Shown: positions 32,747-42,216 of the stretch, piece after piece
Layout: every line of letters begins with the position of its first letter
How positions within the stretch are numbered: the stretch's first letter is position 1
NCBI RefSeq assembly: GCF_003646465.1
Contig: NZ_QZEX01000003.1
Span: 311,067-375,066 of the forward strand
DNA length: 64,000 nt
Origin: Chachezhania antarctica
GTDB taxonomy: Bacteria > Pseudomonadota > Alphaproteobacteria > Rhodobacterales > Rhodobacteraceae
Direction: 5' to 3'
Notes under the pieces: generated by a model
What the model was told of the DNA's origin: nothing
What the model saw: only the letters and a program-made list of their open reading frames with translations
The model's database searches: none
Program-made: the position numbers and the translations under genes

Positions 32747-34936
32747 CTAGGTCTCGAAACGGTAAATCGGCAGCACGCCCAAGGGGGCATATTCTGAAAT
32801 CTTGGTCTTGAGCGCCGCCAGCCGGGCATTGTCGGCCAACGCGTGGAAGGCACCCATCTCCTGCCCGTTCTCGCCCCCGGTCAGGACAGCGTCCGGGCCA
32901 TGGCGACGCAGCCGCATGTAGTCAGGGTTGCCGAAGCGGGTGGACAGGAACAGTCCGGTATTCCCGGCCAGAAGGTGCGCGCGGTAGCTTTGCGGCGGGC
33001 TGGAATCCTCGCGCGCGGCGGAAAAGCGGAAACATCCCGCCTGCCGGTCCACGGGAGACAGCCAGCGGCGGATCAGCGTGTTGGAAATCCACGCCCGCCG
33101 TCCCTGCACCGCGCCGTTGACCGTGCACCGGTCCAGATGAATGTCCGTGTCGTCAAGCGGCGCCAGCGCCAGTCTGTCGTCGAAGATAGAGTCCGCCGCC
33201 CGGATCTCGTCGATCTGCCCGCCGATGGTGCGGACCCTGCCAAGGATGCAGCTGTCGATCTCCAGAAGCTCGACCCGCCCGCGAACGACCAGGTCTATCG
33301 CGGGAAGGACGGGCGATCCGGCGTCCTCGGTCAGCGCGCCGCCGGGGTCGAGCGTGACGTTGGTCAGCCGCACATGTTCCCAGTCGCCATCCAGTACCAG
33401 CGCGGCTGCGCCGCCTGCTTCGGCCCCGATCCACAGCCCGTCGAGATGAAGGGAGGCATTGCCGTCCTCGGTGGCGTTCAGCCGCCAGTTCCCGGTCAGG
33501 CGCAGGTAGGGACGGGTCCCGGCATCGGCGTGGATGGCAAGATCCACCACCCCGTTGCGGTTGTTGGGCTGGCCCCAGGTGGCATTGCCCGACAGTCGCA
33601 GGGTCCCGTTCAGTGGCAAATTTGGCGCGGTGATCGGCTCGCCATCGGTGCGCTGCCGATCAGGGGTGGGGAGTTGCTGCGGGTGGCGCAGTGACGTGGC
33701 GCCGATGGGCGCCGCCTGTCCGATATGGTGATCGGTGGTCAGCACGCCGTCAGGTGTGCCGCCCGGAAACCGGAACCGGCCGCGCTCAGGGTCGATGACC
33801 AGCGGTACGGTCGCGCGGGGATCGTCCCAGTCGGCCAGGGAGCCCGCCGCCATGTCCGTCAGCGGCACCGCCGCGGCGCCGTCGAGTTCCACGCGGATCG
33901 ACCGGGGCAGCATCTGCGCCTTGCCGCAATCGTCGATCAGCGCCAGCCGCCGGATCTCGCGCAGCGTGGCGGCGCCAAGGAACACGCCCGAGGACGGGCG
34001 CGTCAGCAGCGCGGTTCGCAGCCGGGTGAGGCCAGCGAAGACCCGGCCCAGAAGCGGGCGCAACTCATCCACCTGCGCGTCGGTCAGGCCGAAGTCGCGC
34101 AGGGCGGTCTGTACGGCCGGGGTCAGCACGAAGACCTCCTCCCCCAGCAGGCGACACGGGATCGGCGCGGGCACGTCCCAGGCCCGGGCCGGGCGCCAGC
34201 CGTCGGGGTCTAGCGCATCGCCCTCCCCGCCCGTCCTGCCCCGTCGCGCGAACAGGGGCACGTCCCGGCCCGACGGATCAAACGTATAGGCATCGGCCAC
34301 CGTGCCCTGCGGCAGCGGCACCACGCCCTGCAACGGCACGGCGCGCAGGCGGTAGAGGTGCACCGCCATCCGGTTGATGCCATGACACCCACCGGCCGCG
34401 ATATCGGGCATGTGTTGCAGCCGGTCGAAAGGGCCGCCCACACGCTCCATTTGCAAAGGCGAGGCCATCGGTGCCACGGCGGCCCATTCCATCGCGTCGC
34501 GCGGGGCGTCCAGCGGATGCGGCAGGCGGGCCAGCCGCTTGAACCCTTCGACCAGCGCTGCATCCCAGCCCGTGATGTCCGAGGCCAGCTGCTCCAGTAC
34601 CGCGGGCGTTCCCTTGCGGCGGCGATAGTAGATCGACTTGGCCACGTCGATCCGCCGCCCCCGCTGCGACATCGCCGGCAACGTCCGCGTGCCCAGTAGT
34701 GCGCCGATATAGGGCACCGCCCAGTCGGCACACAGCTCGATCTGCTGATCGTCCCACAGCCTGTCATGGGACCGCCTAAGCTGAGCGGCCTGCCCGGCGA
34801 TCACCTCGACCAGCGCGCGAAGTGCACCGGGAGTGTCGCCCAGCCCGTCGCGGTCGCGGTAGACCTGCGGGATCAGTGTCCACAGATGCTCCGACAGGAC
34901 CCGTTCGAAATCGTCGCGTGCGGTGGGGATGTTCAT
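32747..34936 (-). CDS. eCIS baseplate protein, phage tail protein I (P2-I) like, with beta-helix tail
   Basis: A 729-residue protein. Residues 1-200 or so resemble phage P2 tail protein I (SEHLWTLIPQVYRDRDG, then YIGALLGTRTL, and DVAKSIYYRRRKGTPAVLEQLASDITGWDA), which links baseplate wedges to fibres. The C-terminal 300 residues look like a parallel beta-helix (LEIDSCILGRVRTIGG, IHLDRCTVNGAVQGRRAWISNTLIRR). So a baseplate domain is fused to a fibre-like domain, next to the separate DUF6519 fibre gene. The ATG overlaps the stop of the upstream gpJ-like gene by 4 bp. Confidence 0.75.
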   Translation of the reverse strand: MNIPTARDDFERVLSEHLWTLIPQVYRDRDGLGDTPGALRALVEVIAGQAAQLRRSHDRLWDDQQIELCADWAVPYIGALLGTRTLPAMSQRGRRIDVAKSIYYRRRKGTPAVLEQLASDITGWDAALVEGFKRLARLPHPLDAPRDAMEWAAVAPMASPLQMERVGGPFDRLQHMPDIAAGGCHGINRMAVHLYRLRAVPLQGVVPLPQGTVADAYTFDPSGRDVPLFARRGRTGGEGDALDPDGWRPARAWDVPAPIPCRLLGEEVFVLTPAVQTALRDFGLTDAQVDELRPLLGRVFAGLTRLRTALLTRPSSGVFLGAATLREIRRLALIDDCGKAQMLPRSIRVELDGAAAVPLTDMAAGSLADWDDPRATVPLVIDPERGRFRFPGGTPDGVLTTDHHIGQAAPIGATSLRHPQQLPTPDRQRTDGEPITAPNLPLNGTLRLSGNATWGQPNNRNGVVDLAIHADAGTRPYLRLTGNWRLNATEDGNASLHLDGLWIGAEAGGAAALVLDGDWEHVRLTNVTLDPGGALTEDAGSPVLPAIDLVVRGRVELLEIDSCILGRVRTIGGQIDEIRAADSIFDDRLALAPLDDTDIHLDRCTVNGAVQGRRAWISNTLIRRWLSPVDRQAGCFRFSAAREDSSPPQSYRAHLLAGNTGLFLSTRFGNPDYMRLRRHGPDAVLTGGENGQEMGAFHALADNARLAALKTKISEYAPLGVLPIYRFET

Positions 34937-37329
34937 GCCGCTGCCTCCTCGCCATTCAGGACAAGCGAACCGCCCAGATCCGGATCGACCGTGAACCAGT
35001 GGCCCTTGGGGCAGGCCTCGCCCTCCGGGTCGGGCGGATGGCCATCGGCCCATGTGATCGCGGTGACGGCGTTGACGCCGGGGACGGCCAGTGCCTCCGA
35101 CGCCAGCGCGCTTCGGAAGAAGGCCGCGCCGATCCGCGGCAGGGACAGGCAGAACCGCGCGTTGCGGGGCAGTGTCAGGGCCTCGCGCAGGGCGGCCAGC
35201 ACATCGGCGGACCGGTGATCCGGTTCGATGGCAACCTGCAACGCCAGCCTGACCGGGACAGGAGCCGCCGCCGCAATGTCCAGCGGTACGGACGGATCCG
35301 ACAGCGCCCGCACGCGCGCCGTGAGCGCCGGGGCTAGGGCCGCATCGCCCGCGAAACGGATCTGGACGACGGGCCGTTGCCGCCGTTTCGACCATGTCCA
35401 TGTCGCCTCGGCCGCCTGCACACCATCCTGCGTCAGCGCCGCCGCCTCGAAATCCGCCAGCGAGATCGCGCGACCCAGCAGCAGCGCCGACCGTGGCGCG
35501 TTGCGGCGCAGCAGGTCCGGGCTTTCGGCGTCGGACCCGCCCCAGGCCGCGAAAGGCTGGTGGACGGTCGTGACCTCGGCATCGGCGGTGACCATCTGCG
35601 TGAGGCTGTCCGGCCCCGGCGCATCGGCCCCGGCCCCGGTGCGGTAATCCGCCGTGACCAGCGCACCCGTCACCAGCCGCGCGCCGTGAATGCCGTCGCC
35701 GAAGGTGACCAGCGTCTTGCCGTCCTCGGTCTCGCGGAGGGTGTAGACCAGCGCCTCGGCCGGCTGGCCATAGAAGCTGGAAACTTCCGAGGCCAGAATC
35801 CCGTCGACTCGAACCTCCAGCGCCGGGACATAGCCCGCTTCGGACGGCGCAGGCAGGTAGGTGAGCGGTTTCTTCAGCTCGAAGCTCTGGTGCGGAACGG
35901 CGCCGTTGCCCTGCCCCAGCACCTCCCCCGCCACGGTTTCGCCGCGGGTGACCTTCACGGCGTTGCCATGAGCGGTCACCGGGGCGGTCAGGTCGTGGGT
36001 TTCGGCCTCTCCGCCCAGCGTCAGCGTGGCCGTCGCCGGATCGACCTCGGCCGAGACCGCTGCCCCGTTGCCCTGCGGGTCGCTGATCAGCGCGGTGATC
36101 TGGCGGGGCTCGGCCACGGGCCAGCGCCTGCGATAGCGCCATGCGCCTTCGATGGGCAGGACGGAACCGGCACCGATCCGGGCCGTGTCCTGCGGTGGAG
36201 ACGCCAGTTGCCCGGCCTGTCGCATAGCAAAGCCCACCACCACGTCGGCGCTGCTGCCGCCCACCGAAAGCGCGCCCGACCACGTGACCCGCGTGCTGGG
36301 GGCCCGCACGGCGGGGGTTTCGATGGTGTAGCTTTCGTCGTCCTCGTCCGTCGCGGTGGTGCTGCCGGCGGCGACGACCGTCATGCCCACCTCGCGCGCT
36401 GTCGCCGCGCGGGTGACGGCAAGGCTGCCGTCGCCGCCCGTCAGGGAGACGATATCCCCGGGCGCGATCTGGCCCGACAGCGTTGACAGCACGACCGAAG
36501 TCGATGTCATCGCGTCGTGATCCCCGCTGATGGCTGTCTGCGACCAGAGCCGCCCGCTCTGCCCCGGAGTCCAGAGCGTCACGTCGCCGGGCGCCAGGCT
36601 TTCGGGGTCGACGGGCACGGGCGTGGCGAAGGTCAGTTCCAACAGTTTGCGGCCGTCAGCGAAGGTCTCCTCCCGCGTGGCCTGAAGCCGCGTGATGTGG
36701 AGCGCCGATCCGGCCTCGACGATCACGATGTCCCCCGGCCGCACCCCAAGGGTGCGCGGTTCGATCCAGAGACCCGGTACCGTCGCCAGCCCCTGAAGTC
36801 CCTGCGCCGCGGCCAGTGTGGACGGCGCGGGCGCCCCCAGCGGCAGGGCGCTGAAGGCGGGATGGAGGACGGCATCGGCCCCCGTCTCGAACACCTGCGG
36901 CGGGCCGTCGCCCACAGGACCGGAGCGGAAGGCCGCGCCGGCAGGCAGTGTCCGGGACCGGGCGCCCGAGACTTCGAGCGCGATCCATGCGCTGGCGGCA
37001 GTGGCCGGTTTCGGACGGTAGCCCAGCGTGCCGATCAGGCGGCGCAGGTGCAGGTCGGAGGGGGCGGTGCCGATATAGGCCTCGTTCGCGCGGACCTCGT
37101 CATAGAAGGCGCCGATATCGCAGACGACGGCCCAGAAATCGACCAGCATCGCGCCCAGATCGCCGGGCGCCTGCCCAGACCAGTCCCGCAGGGCGGGATG
37201 ATCGCGGCGGGCGGCCCACATCGACGCACGGAAGTCGTCGAACCGGCCGATGGTGCGCGGCAGGGCGGTCAGGCCCGGGGGGATGTCCGGCACGCCGATG
37301 GGCTGGCAGGTGTCGCAGGGGCAGCTCAT
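34933..37329 (-). CDS. eCIS baseplate wedge protein, gpJ/gp6-like (second copy)
   Basis: A 798-residue putative baseplate assembly protein of the gpJ-like group seen in eCIS loci (Afp11/Afp12, T4 gp6-related). The N-terminus (PPGLTALPRTIGRFDDFRASMWA and LGAMLVDFWAVVCDIGAFYDEVRANEAY) and the gpJ-like core (VTFGDGIHGARLVTGALVTADYRTG, then RSALLLGRAISLADFEAAALTQDGV) are clear. It opens with a cysteine cluster C3-x-C5-x2-C8 that could bind metal. It overlaps both neighbours by 4 bp. Confidence 0.85.
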   Translation of the reverse strand: MSCPCDTCQPIGVPDIPPGLTALPRTIGRFDDFRASMWAARRDHPALRDWSGQAPGDLGAMLVDFWAVVCDIGAFYDEVRANEAYIGTAPSDLHLRRLIGTLGYRPKPATAASAWIALEVSGARSRTLPAGAAFRSGPVGDGPPQVFETGADAVLHPAFSALPLGAPAPSTLAAAQGLQGLATVPGLWIEPRTLGVRPGDIVIVEAGSALHITRLQATREETFADGRKLLELTFATPVPVDPESLAPGDVTLWTPGQSGRLWSQTAISGDHDAMTSTSVVLSTLSGQIAPGDIVSLTGGDGSLAVTRAATAREVGMTVVAAGSTTATDEDDESYTIETPAVRAPSTRVTWSGALSVGGSSADVVVGFAMRQAGQLASPPQDTARIGAGSVLPIEGAWRYRRRWPVAEPRQITALISDPQGNGAAVSAEVDPATATLTLGGEAETHDLTAPVTAHGNAVKVTRGETVAGEVLGQGNGAVPHQSFELKKPLTYLPAPSEAGYVPALEVRVDGILASEVSSFYGQPAEALVYTLRETEDGKTLVTFGDGIHGARLVTGALVTADYRTGAGADAPGPDSLTQMVTADAEVTTVHQPFAAWGGSDAESPDLLRRNAPRSALLLGRAISLADFEAAALTQDGVQAAEATWTWSKRRQRPVVQIRFAGDAALAPALTARVRALSDPSVPLDIAAAAPVPVRLALQVAIEPDHRSADVLAALREALTLPRNARFCLSLPRIGAAFFRSALASEALAVPGVNAVTAITWADGHPPDPEGEACPKGHWFTVDPDLGGSLVLNGEEAAA

Positions 37330-39776
37330 GACCCGCCCTCCATGATCAGGGTGATGCTGCCGCGTTCGGGGCGCGCCGGGTCCGAGGCGACGCGGATCAG
37401 CTCGGCCCCGCCCTCGGGTTCGTAGCGCGGGCCAAGATCGCGCCACGCGAACCAGCCGCGGCGGCGGAAGCGGATGCGTTCGACGGCGCGCACGCCGCCG
37501 GCGCCGTGGATTGCAGCCTCGAGCCGGGAGCGTTCGACCCCCTGCCCGAAGCTGCGGTCGTTCGGATCGAAGAACCCGCCGGGCCGGGACGACAGCCGCC
37601 GTTGCACCCGCCGCGCCACGTCCGACCGTTCGCGGTCGGTGGCGGCGCAGACGGTGATCTCGAAATCCAGATCGGCGTAAACGGGATCGGCCACGCGGCT
37701 GTCGCGCCCCGCCATGCGGAACCGGTCGAGCCAGATGTCCAGTTCCTGGCGCCGCTCAACCGGAAGGTCGAACCTGTCGGCGGGGTCGGGCGTGGTGAAG
37801 GTGGACAGCCACGATCCCGTCCAGCGCGTGCGGGCGCGGGCATGGTCGACCCAGTCCAGCCTTTCGGCGGCTTCCTCGTAATCCTCCGCCCGGACCGCGC
37901 GGAAGGTGATGGCCTTCCACGCCTGCGGGGCGTTGATGCGAACGTCGTCTTCGCTTTCCGCGTCAGCTCCGTTGGACAAGGCGAACGGGTTGGCGACCGC
38001 TGGTTCGATCCCGCCCAACACCGCGCCCGGGTCTATATGGGTGATACTGTCCGCGCCCAGGTTGGTCGCCGCTCCCCCGCCGATCCGGTAGCGCAGACGG
38101 AAGAGCGTGCCGGTGGGCGGTTCGCGCCCGAATTCGCCATCGCCGAAGCGCAGGGTGGTGCCAAGGGGCCCATGGTAGTCGCGCCAGTCGAAAAGGTCGT
38201 TCAAGTGATCGAAGCGGCGGATCGTGTCCCAGCGGCCGTCTTCCAGCGTGAAATCGGAACTGTCGGGCAGCGAGGACGGCGCGCCCAGAAGCGACCGGCG
38301 CCATGTCCATTCGTCCTCGGGCTGGTAGGTGGCACCGTCCCAGCTGAGCGCGGTGATCTCGATCGCCGGGCGCGCGGTTTCCGGGCCGCCGGTCGCGTGC
38401 CACGACAGCGGCCAGTCTTCCGTGCCGGGCAGGAACAGCCGGTGCAGCACGGCATCGCCCGGGCCTTCACGCTCGATGGTCTCGGCCAGCGCGGCGCGTT
38501 CCGGGTCCGGCAGGGCCGGGTCGGCATCGCTGCGACGGCCCGCGACGAAGGTGATTGCCTCCTGCGTCTGCCCGGCGGATATGGGGACGAGGTTGCCGTG
38601 AAGCGTGAGCGTTTCAAGCTCCAGATCCTGAGCCAGCGGTGCGGCGAAGGTCAGGCGGGTGAAAGCGTCGCCGGTCAGGGTGTCGACGTCGTCCTGCGCG
38701 TCGGTGATCCAGACCGGCACCCGTTTCTCGGGCGCGGCAGAGGCGGCTTCGGACACCGCGTTCTCCGGGTCCGTCCGCAGCAGCGCGCGACGGGCCGGGC
38801 GGCCATCTTCCAACAGATCCTGCGCAGGCAGAAGGGCGGCAAGGTGACCCTCCACCGCCATGCCGGTGCTGCCGGCGAAGAGGCAGAACTGATCTTCGTC
38901 GAAGAGATATGGCGCCACGTCGTCCAGCGCGGCGTTGACGGGCCATGTCTGGGGGGCTTCGGGATCGGCCAGGCCCAGCCCGATTTCGAACGGAATCTCC
39001 ACGCCTTCCACCGTCTGCGCCCAGACGCGGCCGCCGGCGACGAGGTTCCCGTTCCCCGCGCCGACCTGAACGTCCAACAGCCCGTGCGCGGCCAGTGCCG
39101 GGGCGGGGTCGTAGTCCATCAGCCGTGCATGGGCGCGGCGGGATCGAGGCTGCGTGGCAGTGGCGAGCGAAGATTCCAACGCCGCGCGGTCCTGCGTGTA
39201 GGCCAGTTCCGATCCGGCGTGGGCCATGAGGTCCACCAGCATGTTGCCCACGTCGGGCAGATGCCGTTCGCGCCAGTCCGGCCAGTGGGTGGCGGCATAG
39301 TCGAGAATCGCCTGCCGGTAGCTGTCGAAATCCCGCGCGGTGTAGTCGATCACGGGCTGAAGGCGCTCGGGCTCCGGGCAGTCGGGGTTGGTCTTGCAGT
39401 CGAAGCGGCTGGGGCACCCGGCCTTGAAGGAAAACAGGATCGAGCCGAAGAACGCATCCATCAGCGGATCGTCAAGCACCAGTCGCTGCGGGTTGAAAGG
39501 CCCGGGACCGGCAAAGGGGATCGACAGTCGCCGGTCATCGCCGGCGCCCAGCCACGCGATATCGTCCGTCAGGATCGGGGGCGGCGCTGCGCCATCGGCC
39601 GGGTCGGGCACGACGCGGATACGGTCGGACGTCAGCGCGGTTTCCAGCGCGGCCGAGGGCGGGTTGAGGAAATGCACCTCGATCACCGCGTGATCGGCGG
39701 ACACGGCGACGCGGTCGATGCCGTTCAGCGTGGCGTGTCCGCGCAGGAGGGCAAGGCGGTCGGGTCCGGTGGTCAT
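37326..39776 (-). CDS. eCIS baseplate wedge protein, gpJ/gp6-like (first copy)
   Basis: An 816-residue putative baseplate assembly protein, paralogous in role to the next gene. It has IDYTARDFDSYRQAILDYAATHWPDWRERHLPDVGNMLVDLMAHAG (gpJ-like N-terminal block), GTTLRFGDGEFGREPPTGTLFRLRYRIGGG, and ITFRAVRAEDYEEAAERLD. A C-x5-C-x5-C cluster lies at residues 121-133. The two gpJ-like proteins probably form the heteromeric wedge of the particle, as Afp11 and Afp12 do. It overlaps both neighbours by 4 bp. It is more similar in layout than in sequence to its partner. Confidence 0.85.
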   Translation of the reverse strand: MTTGPDRLALLRGHATLNGIDRVAVSADHAVIEVHFLNPPSAALETALTSDRIRVVPDPADGAAPPPILTDDIAWLGAGDDRRLSIPFAGPGPFNPQRLVLDDPLMDAFFGSILFSFKAGCPSRFDCKTNPDCPEPERLQPVIDYTARDFDSYRQAILDYAATHWPDWRERHLPDVGNMLVDLMAHAGSELAYTQDRAALESSLATATQPRSRRAHARLMDYDPAPALAAHGLLDVQVGAGNGNLVAGGRVWAQTVEGVEIPFEIGLGLADPEAPQTWPVNAALDDVAPYLFDEDQFCLFAGSTGMAVEGHLAALLPAQDLLEDGRPARRALLRTDPENAVSEAASAAPEKRVPVWITDAQDDVDTLTGDAFTRLTFAAPLAQDLELETLTLHGNLVPISAGQTQEAITFVAGRRSDADPALPDPERAALAETIEREGPGDAVLHRLFLPGTEDWPLSWHATGGPETARPAIEITALSWDGATYQPEDEWTWRRSLLGAPSSLPDSSDFTLEDGRWDTIRRFDHLNDLFDWRDYHGPLGTTLRFGDGEFGREPPTGTLFRLRYRIGGGAATNLGADSITHIDPGAVLGGIEPAVANPFALSNGADAESEDDVRINAPQAWKAITFRAVRAEDYEEAAERLDWVDHARARTRWTGSWLSTFTTPDPADRFDLPVERRQELDIWLDRFRMAGRDSRVADPVYADLDFEITVCAATDRERSDVARRVQRRLSSRPGGFFDPNDRSFGQGVERSRLEAAIHGAGGVRAVERIRFRRRGWFAWRDLGPRYEPEGGAELIRVASDPARPERGSITLIMEGGS

Positions 39777-40168
39777 GTCGGCACCTCCAGCGTCAGGACG
39801 CGCCTGCCGGGATCGGATTTCAGGTGCCACGCGATGTGGACATGAAGTGCGGTTTCATCGACCTCGACCTTCACGGCGATCACCTTGATCAGGTCGCCCA
39901 GGTGCTTTTCCAGCGAGGCATGGACACTGGCGCGGATCATCGTGGCAGACGCCCCGCGCAAGGGTTCGAACACAAGGCTGTAAAGCGTCGTGCCCAGGTC
40001 GGGGCGCATCACCCGTTCGCCGTGATCGGTGAGCAGGATCTGGCGGATCATCTCCTCGACATGGGTCGCGTAATCCGGCTGCTGCGCCAGCCGGTCGGCG
40101 CCGGCTTCCACCTGCAAGGGATACCGGAAGTTGCGGGAGTGCTTCGAGGCGCGGATGGGAGATGACAT
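39773..40168 (-). CDS. eCIS baseplate protein, GPW/gp25 family
   Basis: A 131-residue member of the gp25/W family (PF04965), a conserved wedge component that nucleates the sheath on the baseplate. The core HVEEMIRQILLTDHGERVMRPDLGTTLYSLVFEP is typical, with the EXR-like GERVMRPDLG turn. The start is ATG 40168 (MSSPIRASKHSRNFRYPL). It follows the PAAR-like gene by 11 bp and overlaps the first gpJ-like gene by 4 bp. Confidence 0.92.
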   Translation of the reverse strand: MSSPIRASKHSRNFRYPLQVEAGADRLAQQPDYATHVEEMIRQILLTDHGERVMRPDLGTTLYSLVFEPLRGASATMIRASVHASLEKHLGDLIKVIAVKVEVDETALHVHIAWHLKSDPGRRVLTLEVPT

Positions 40169-40179
40169 GGGCTGCGTCC

Positions 40180-40524
40180 TCAGGTGCTTTGCACGACGGC
40201 CTGGCCGGCGTTCGCGATCTGGACCATGCCCTGAAGCCCGCTGGGGCCGAGGCAATAGCCGATGGAGCTGTCCGACAGCGTCGGCGTGCCGCCCGCGCGG
40301 ACCATCATGTCGGGCTTGGCCCAGACGACGGCAACGCAGGGGCTGGGCACCGTCGCGGGGCCCGCGGGGATGGTGAAGGGACACCCCGCCACGGTGAAGA
40401 CGTCGGTCATCCTCAGGGGCGGCGCGCCGTTCACCATCACCCGCATTTCCGTGGGCGACGCCGTGATCTGCGCCCCGTGCGGGCAGGTGAGCACCGCGTT
40501 CGCGTTCAATGTGTTGGCTCCCAT
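40180..40524 (-). CDS. eCIS PAAR-like spike-tip protein
   Basis: A 114-residue protein beginning ANTLNANAVLTCPHGAQITASP and containing DVFTVAGCPFTIP, GxPTLSDSSIGYC and a conserved Cys/His set (C14, H16, C47). This is the small PAAR-like protein found directly after the gpV-type spike in eCIS loci. It should cap the spike and coordinate a metal ion at its point. It lies 10 bp after the spike gene and 11 bp before gp25. Confidence 0.8.
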   Translation of the reverse strand: MGANTLNANAVLTCPHGAQITASPTEMRVMVNGAPPLRMTDVFTVAGCPFTIPAGPATVPSPCVAVVWAKPDMMVRAGGTPTLSDSSIGYCLGPSGLQGMVQIANAGQAVVQST

Positions 40525-40534
40525 CGATCCCTCC

Positions 40535-41098
40535 TCACATCACGTCCAGATTGCCGCCGTTGACCGAGGTCATCACATCGTTGACCTCGACGCCTTTCTG
40601 GCCCTTCGTCACGCTCGCGGCCGAGCCCGTCGCGCGGACCTCTCCCGATGCGATGCCGGCCGTCATCGACGCCGCCGCATCCAGCGCCAGCGTGCCGCCC
40701 TGATCGGACGAAGCCGTCAGGCTTTGGGCGTTGTCGTCGATTTCCAGCGTGGCGGTGTTGGTGCGCAGGATGCGCTTGCTGTCGCCGCCCGCGGCGTCGG
40801 GCAGCTGCCCGTCGCCCCAGAACGCGCCGACCCAGATCGGGAAGCTGGGATCTCCGCCTTCGAATTCGACCCATGCGCCGGAGCCGACTTCCGGCAGCAG
40901 CATCAGCCCAGTGCCGTTGCCCGCGTAGGGCACGCAGATTTCGGCCAGCACCTCGGTCTCGCCCAGAACGGCGGGCACCTTGACCTTCACCCGGCCCCGC
41001 TGGGGCAGCATCTCGTGTCCCGTCACCAGCCCGCGGTACTTGCCGTAGAAGCGGTCCGCGACCAGTTCGGCCAACTGGCGGATCATGTCGTCGGTCAT
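40535..41098 (-). CDS. eCIS central spike, baseplate assembly protein V (gpV/VgrG-like)
   Basis: A 187-residue spike protein of the gpV/gp5 OB-fold family. The OB domain spans about residues 15-110 (HEMLPQRGRVKVKVPAVLGETEVLAEICVPYAG, GSGAWVEFEGGDPSFPIWVGAFWGD). A short beta-helical tail follows (LEIDDNAQSLTASSDQGGTLALDAAASM), forming the trimeric needle. It is much shorter than T6SS VgrG because the hub part is a separate gene (the gpD-like protein). The ATG overlaps the hub stop by 4 bp. Confidence 0.9.
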   Translation of the reverse strand: MTDDMIRQLAELVADRFYGKYRGLVTGHEMLPQRGRVKVKVPAVLGETEVLAEICVPYAGNGTGLMLLPEVGSGAWVEFEGGDPSFPIWVGAFWGDGQLPDAAGGDSKRILRTNTATLEIDDNAQSLTASSDQGGTLALDAAASMTAGIASGEVRATGSAASVTKGQKGVEVNDVMTSVNGGNLDVM

Positions 41099-42207
41099 GG
41101 CAGGGCTCCCATCAGTCCGCCCGGTTCCTCGTCCCAGGCGTTGCGGATCAGGTGCAGGTCCATTGTGTGGGCCGCTGTGTTGATGCGGTGGGTGACGCCG
41201 GCCACGTAGTAGCGGCCCGAATGGCGGCTTCCGGCGCCTTCGACCTTGACCGTGTCGTGGGCATGGACGATCCGGCCCAGCCGCTTTGCCGTGGTCGCCG
41301 TGGTGGCCGAGATGAAGAACTGCGCCTCTGCCAGCACCGCGCTGCCCCGCGGTTCAAGATCTGATGCGCCATCGCCCGCGACCGTCAGCCGCGTCGTCCG
41401 CGGTGTGGGGCCGATCCGGTCGACCGGGGTCCGGCCCAGCGGGTCCATGCCCGAAAGGTCGGTATCGGCGGTGAAGTCCGACACGCCCGAGATTTCGACG
41501 CCGCCCGCCTTCACCGCGGTCGGGCCATCGGTGGCGAATTCGATGTCGAGGCTGTCGATGGTGTTCTTCTCGCCCCCCGCCTTGGCGTTCATCCGCAGGA
41601 CAGGCAGGTTACCGTCGCTGAACGTGATCGGCTGGAAGAACCCCTGGTTGACGACCGGCCCCACGCGCGCGGCCATGGGCCGGATCCAGAACTGGCAGCC
41701 GTTGCGCTGCGCCAGGCGGCGCAAAAAGGCCAGGTCGGTCGCGCGCTGGACCAGCGGATGCTGCATCGACATGCGCGCCATCACCGGCCCCGCGGGCAGG
41801 CATGGCACCGCATATTCACCGCAGATCGCCATCACCGCCGGGCCGTCCGGGCCGGTCCACTGGCGGACCTTCATTTCCAGATCCATCGCGACGGAGGCAT
41901 CGCCCCCCAGCACCGTCAGGCGAGAGTTTCCGCTGCCATGCACCAGCCGGATCGCGTGCCCGTCCACCGGGCCCGAGACAAGGCAATCGATCCCGCCCGC
42001 GCCGTCCTCGACAAAGATCGACAGCGGCTTGCCGGGGTCGAGCCGCCCGTCCGTCAGCGCGGGGATGTCCTGCCGCTTCACGGGCGCGGGCAGTTGCAGT
42101 TCGAACCGCGCGGGATGGCCCATCCGTTCGGACACGACGACATCCGCCGCGGCGGCCAGATCGCCCGCCAGGGAATTGTCTGCATCTATGGACACGCCAC
42201 GCGCCAA
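41095..42207 (-). CDS. eCIS hub protein, phage late control gpD family
   Basis: A 370-residue gpD-like (phage protein D, gp27-type) hub that joins tube to spike. It has the domain order of PF05954: an N-terminal barrel (ERMGHPARFELQLPAP), then TDLAFLRRLAQRNGCQFWIRP, then the FISATTATTAKRLGRIVHAHDTVKVEGAGSRHSGRYYVAGVTHRI closing block. The start is a TTG at 42207 with a very strong AGGAGG 5 bp upstream. It lies 9 bp after the LysM gene. Confidence 0.9.
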   Translation of the reverse strand: MARGVSIDADNSLAGDLAAAADVVVSERMGHPARFELQLPAPVKRQDIPALTDGRLDPGKPLSIFVEDGAGGIDCLVSGPVDGHAIRLVHGSGNSRLTVLGGDASVAMDLEMKVRQWTGPDGPAVMAICGEYAVPCLPAGPVMARMSMQHPLVQRATDLAFLRRLAQRNGCQFWIRPMAARVGPVVNQGFFQPITFSDGNLPVLRMNAKAGGEKNTIDSLDIEFATDGPTAVKAGGVEISGVSDFTADTDLSGMDPLGRTPVDRIGPTPRTTRLTVAGDGASDLEPRGSAVLAEAQFFISATTATTAKRLGRIVHAHDTVKVEGAGSRHSGRYYVAGVTHRINTAAHTMDLHLIRNAWDEEPGGLMGALP

Positions 42208-42216
42208 GGTATCCTC

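Noticed and set aside
37506-39845. A 779-codon plus-strand open frame opposite the first gpJ-like gene
   Set aside because: It mirrors the gpJ-like coding strand and lacks domains and a start site.
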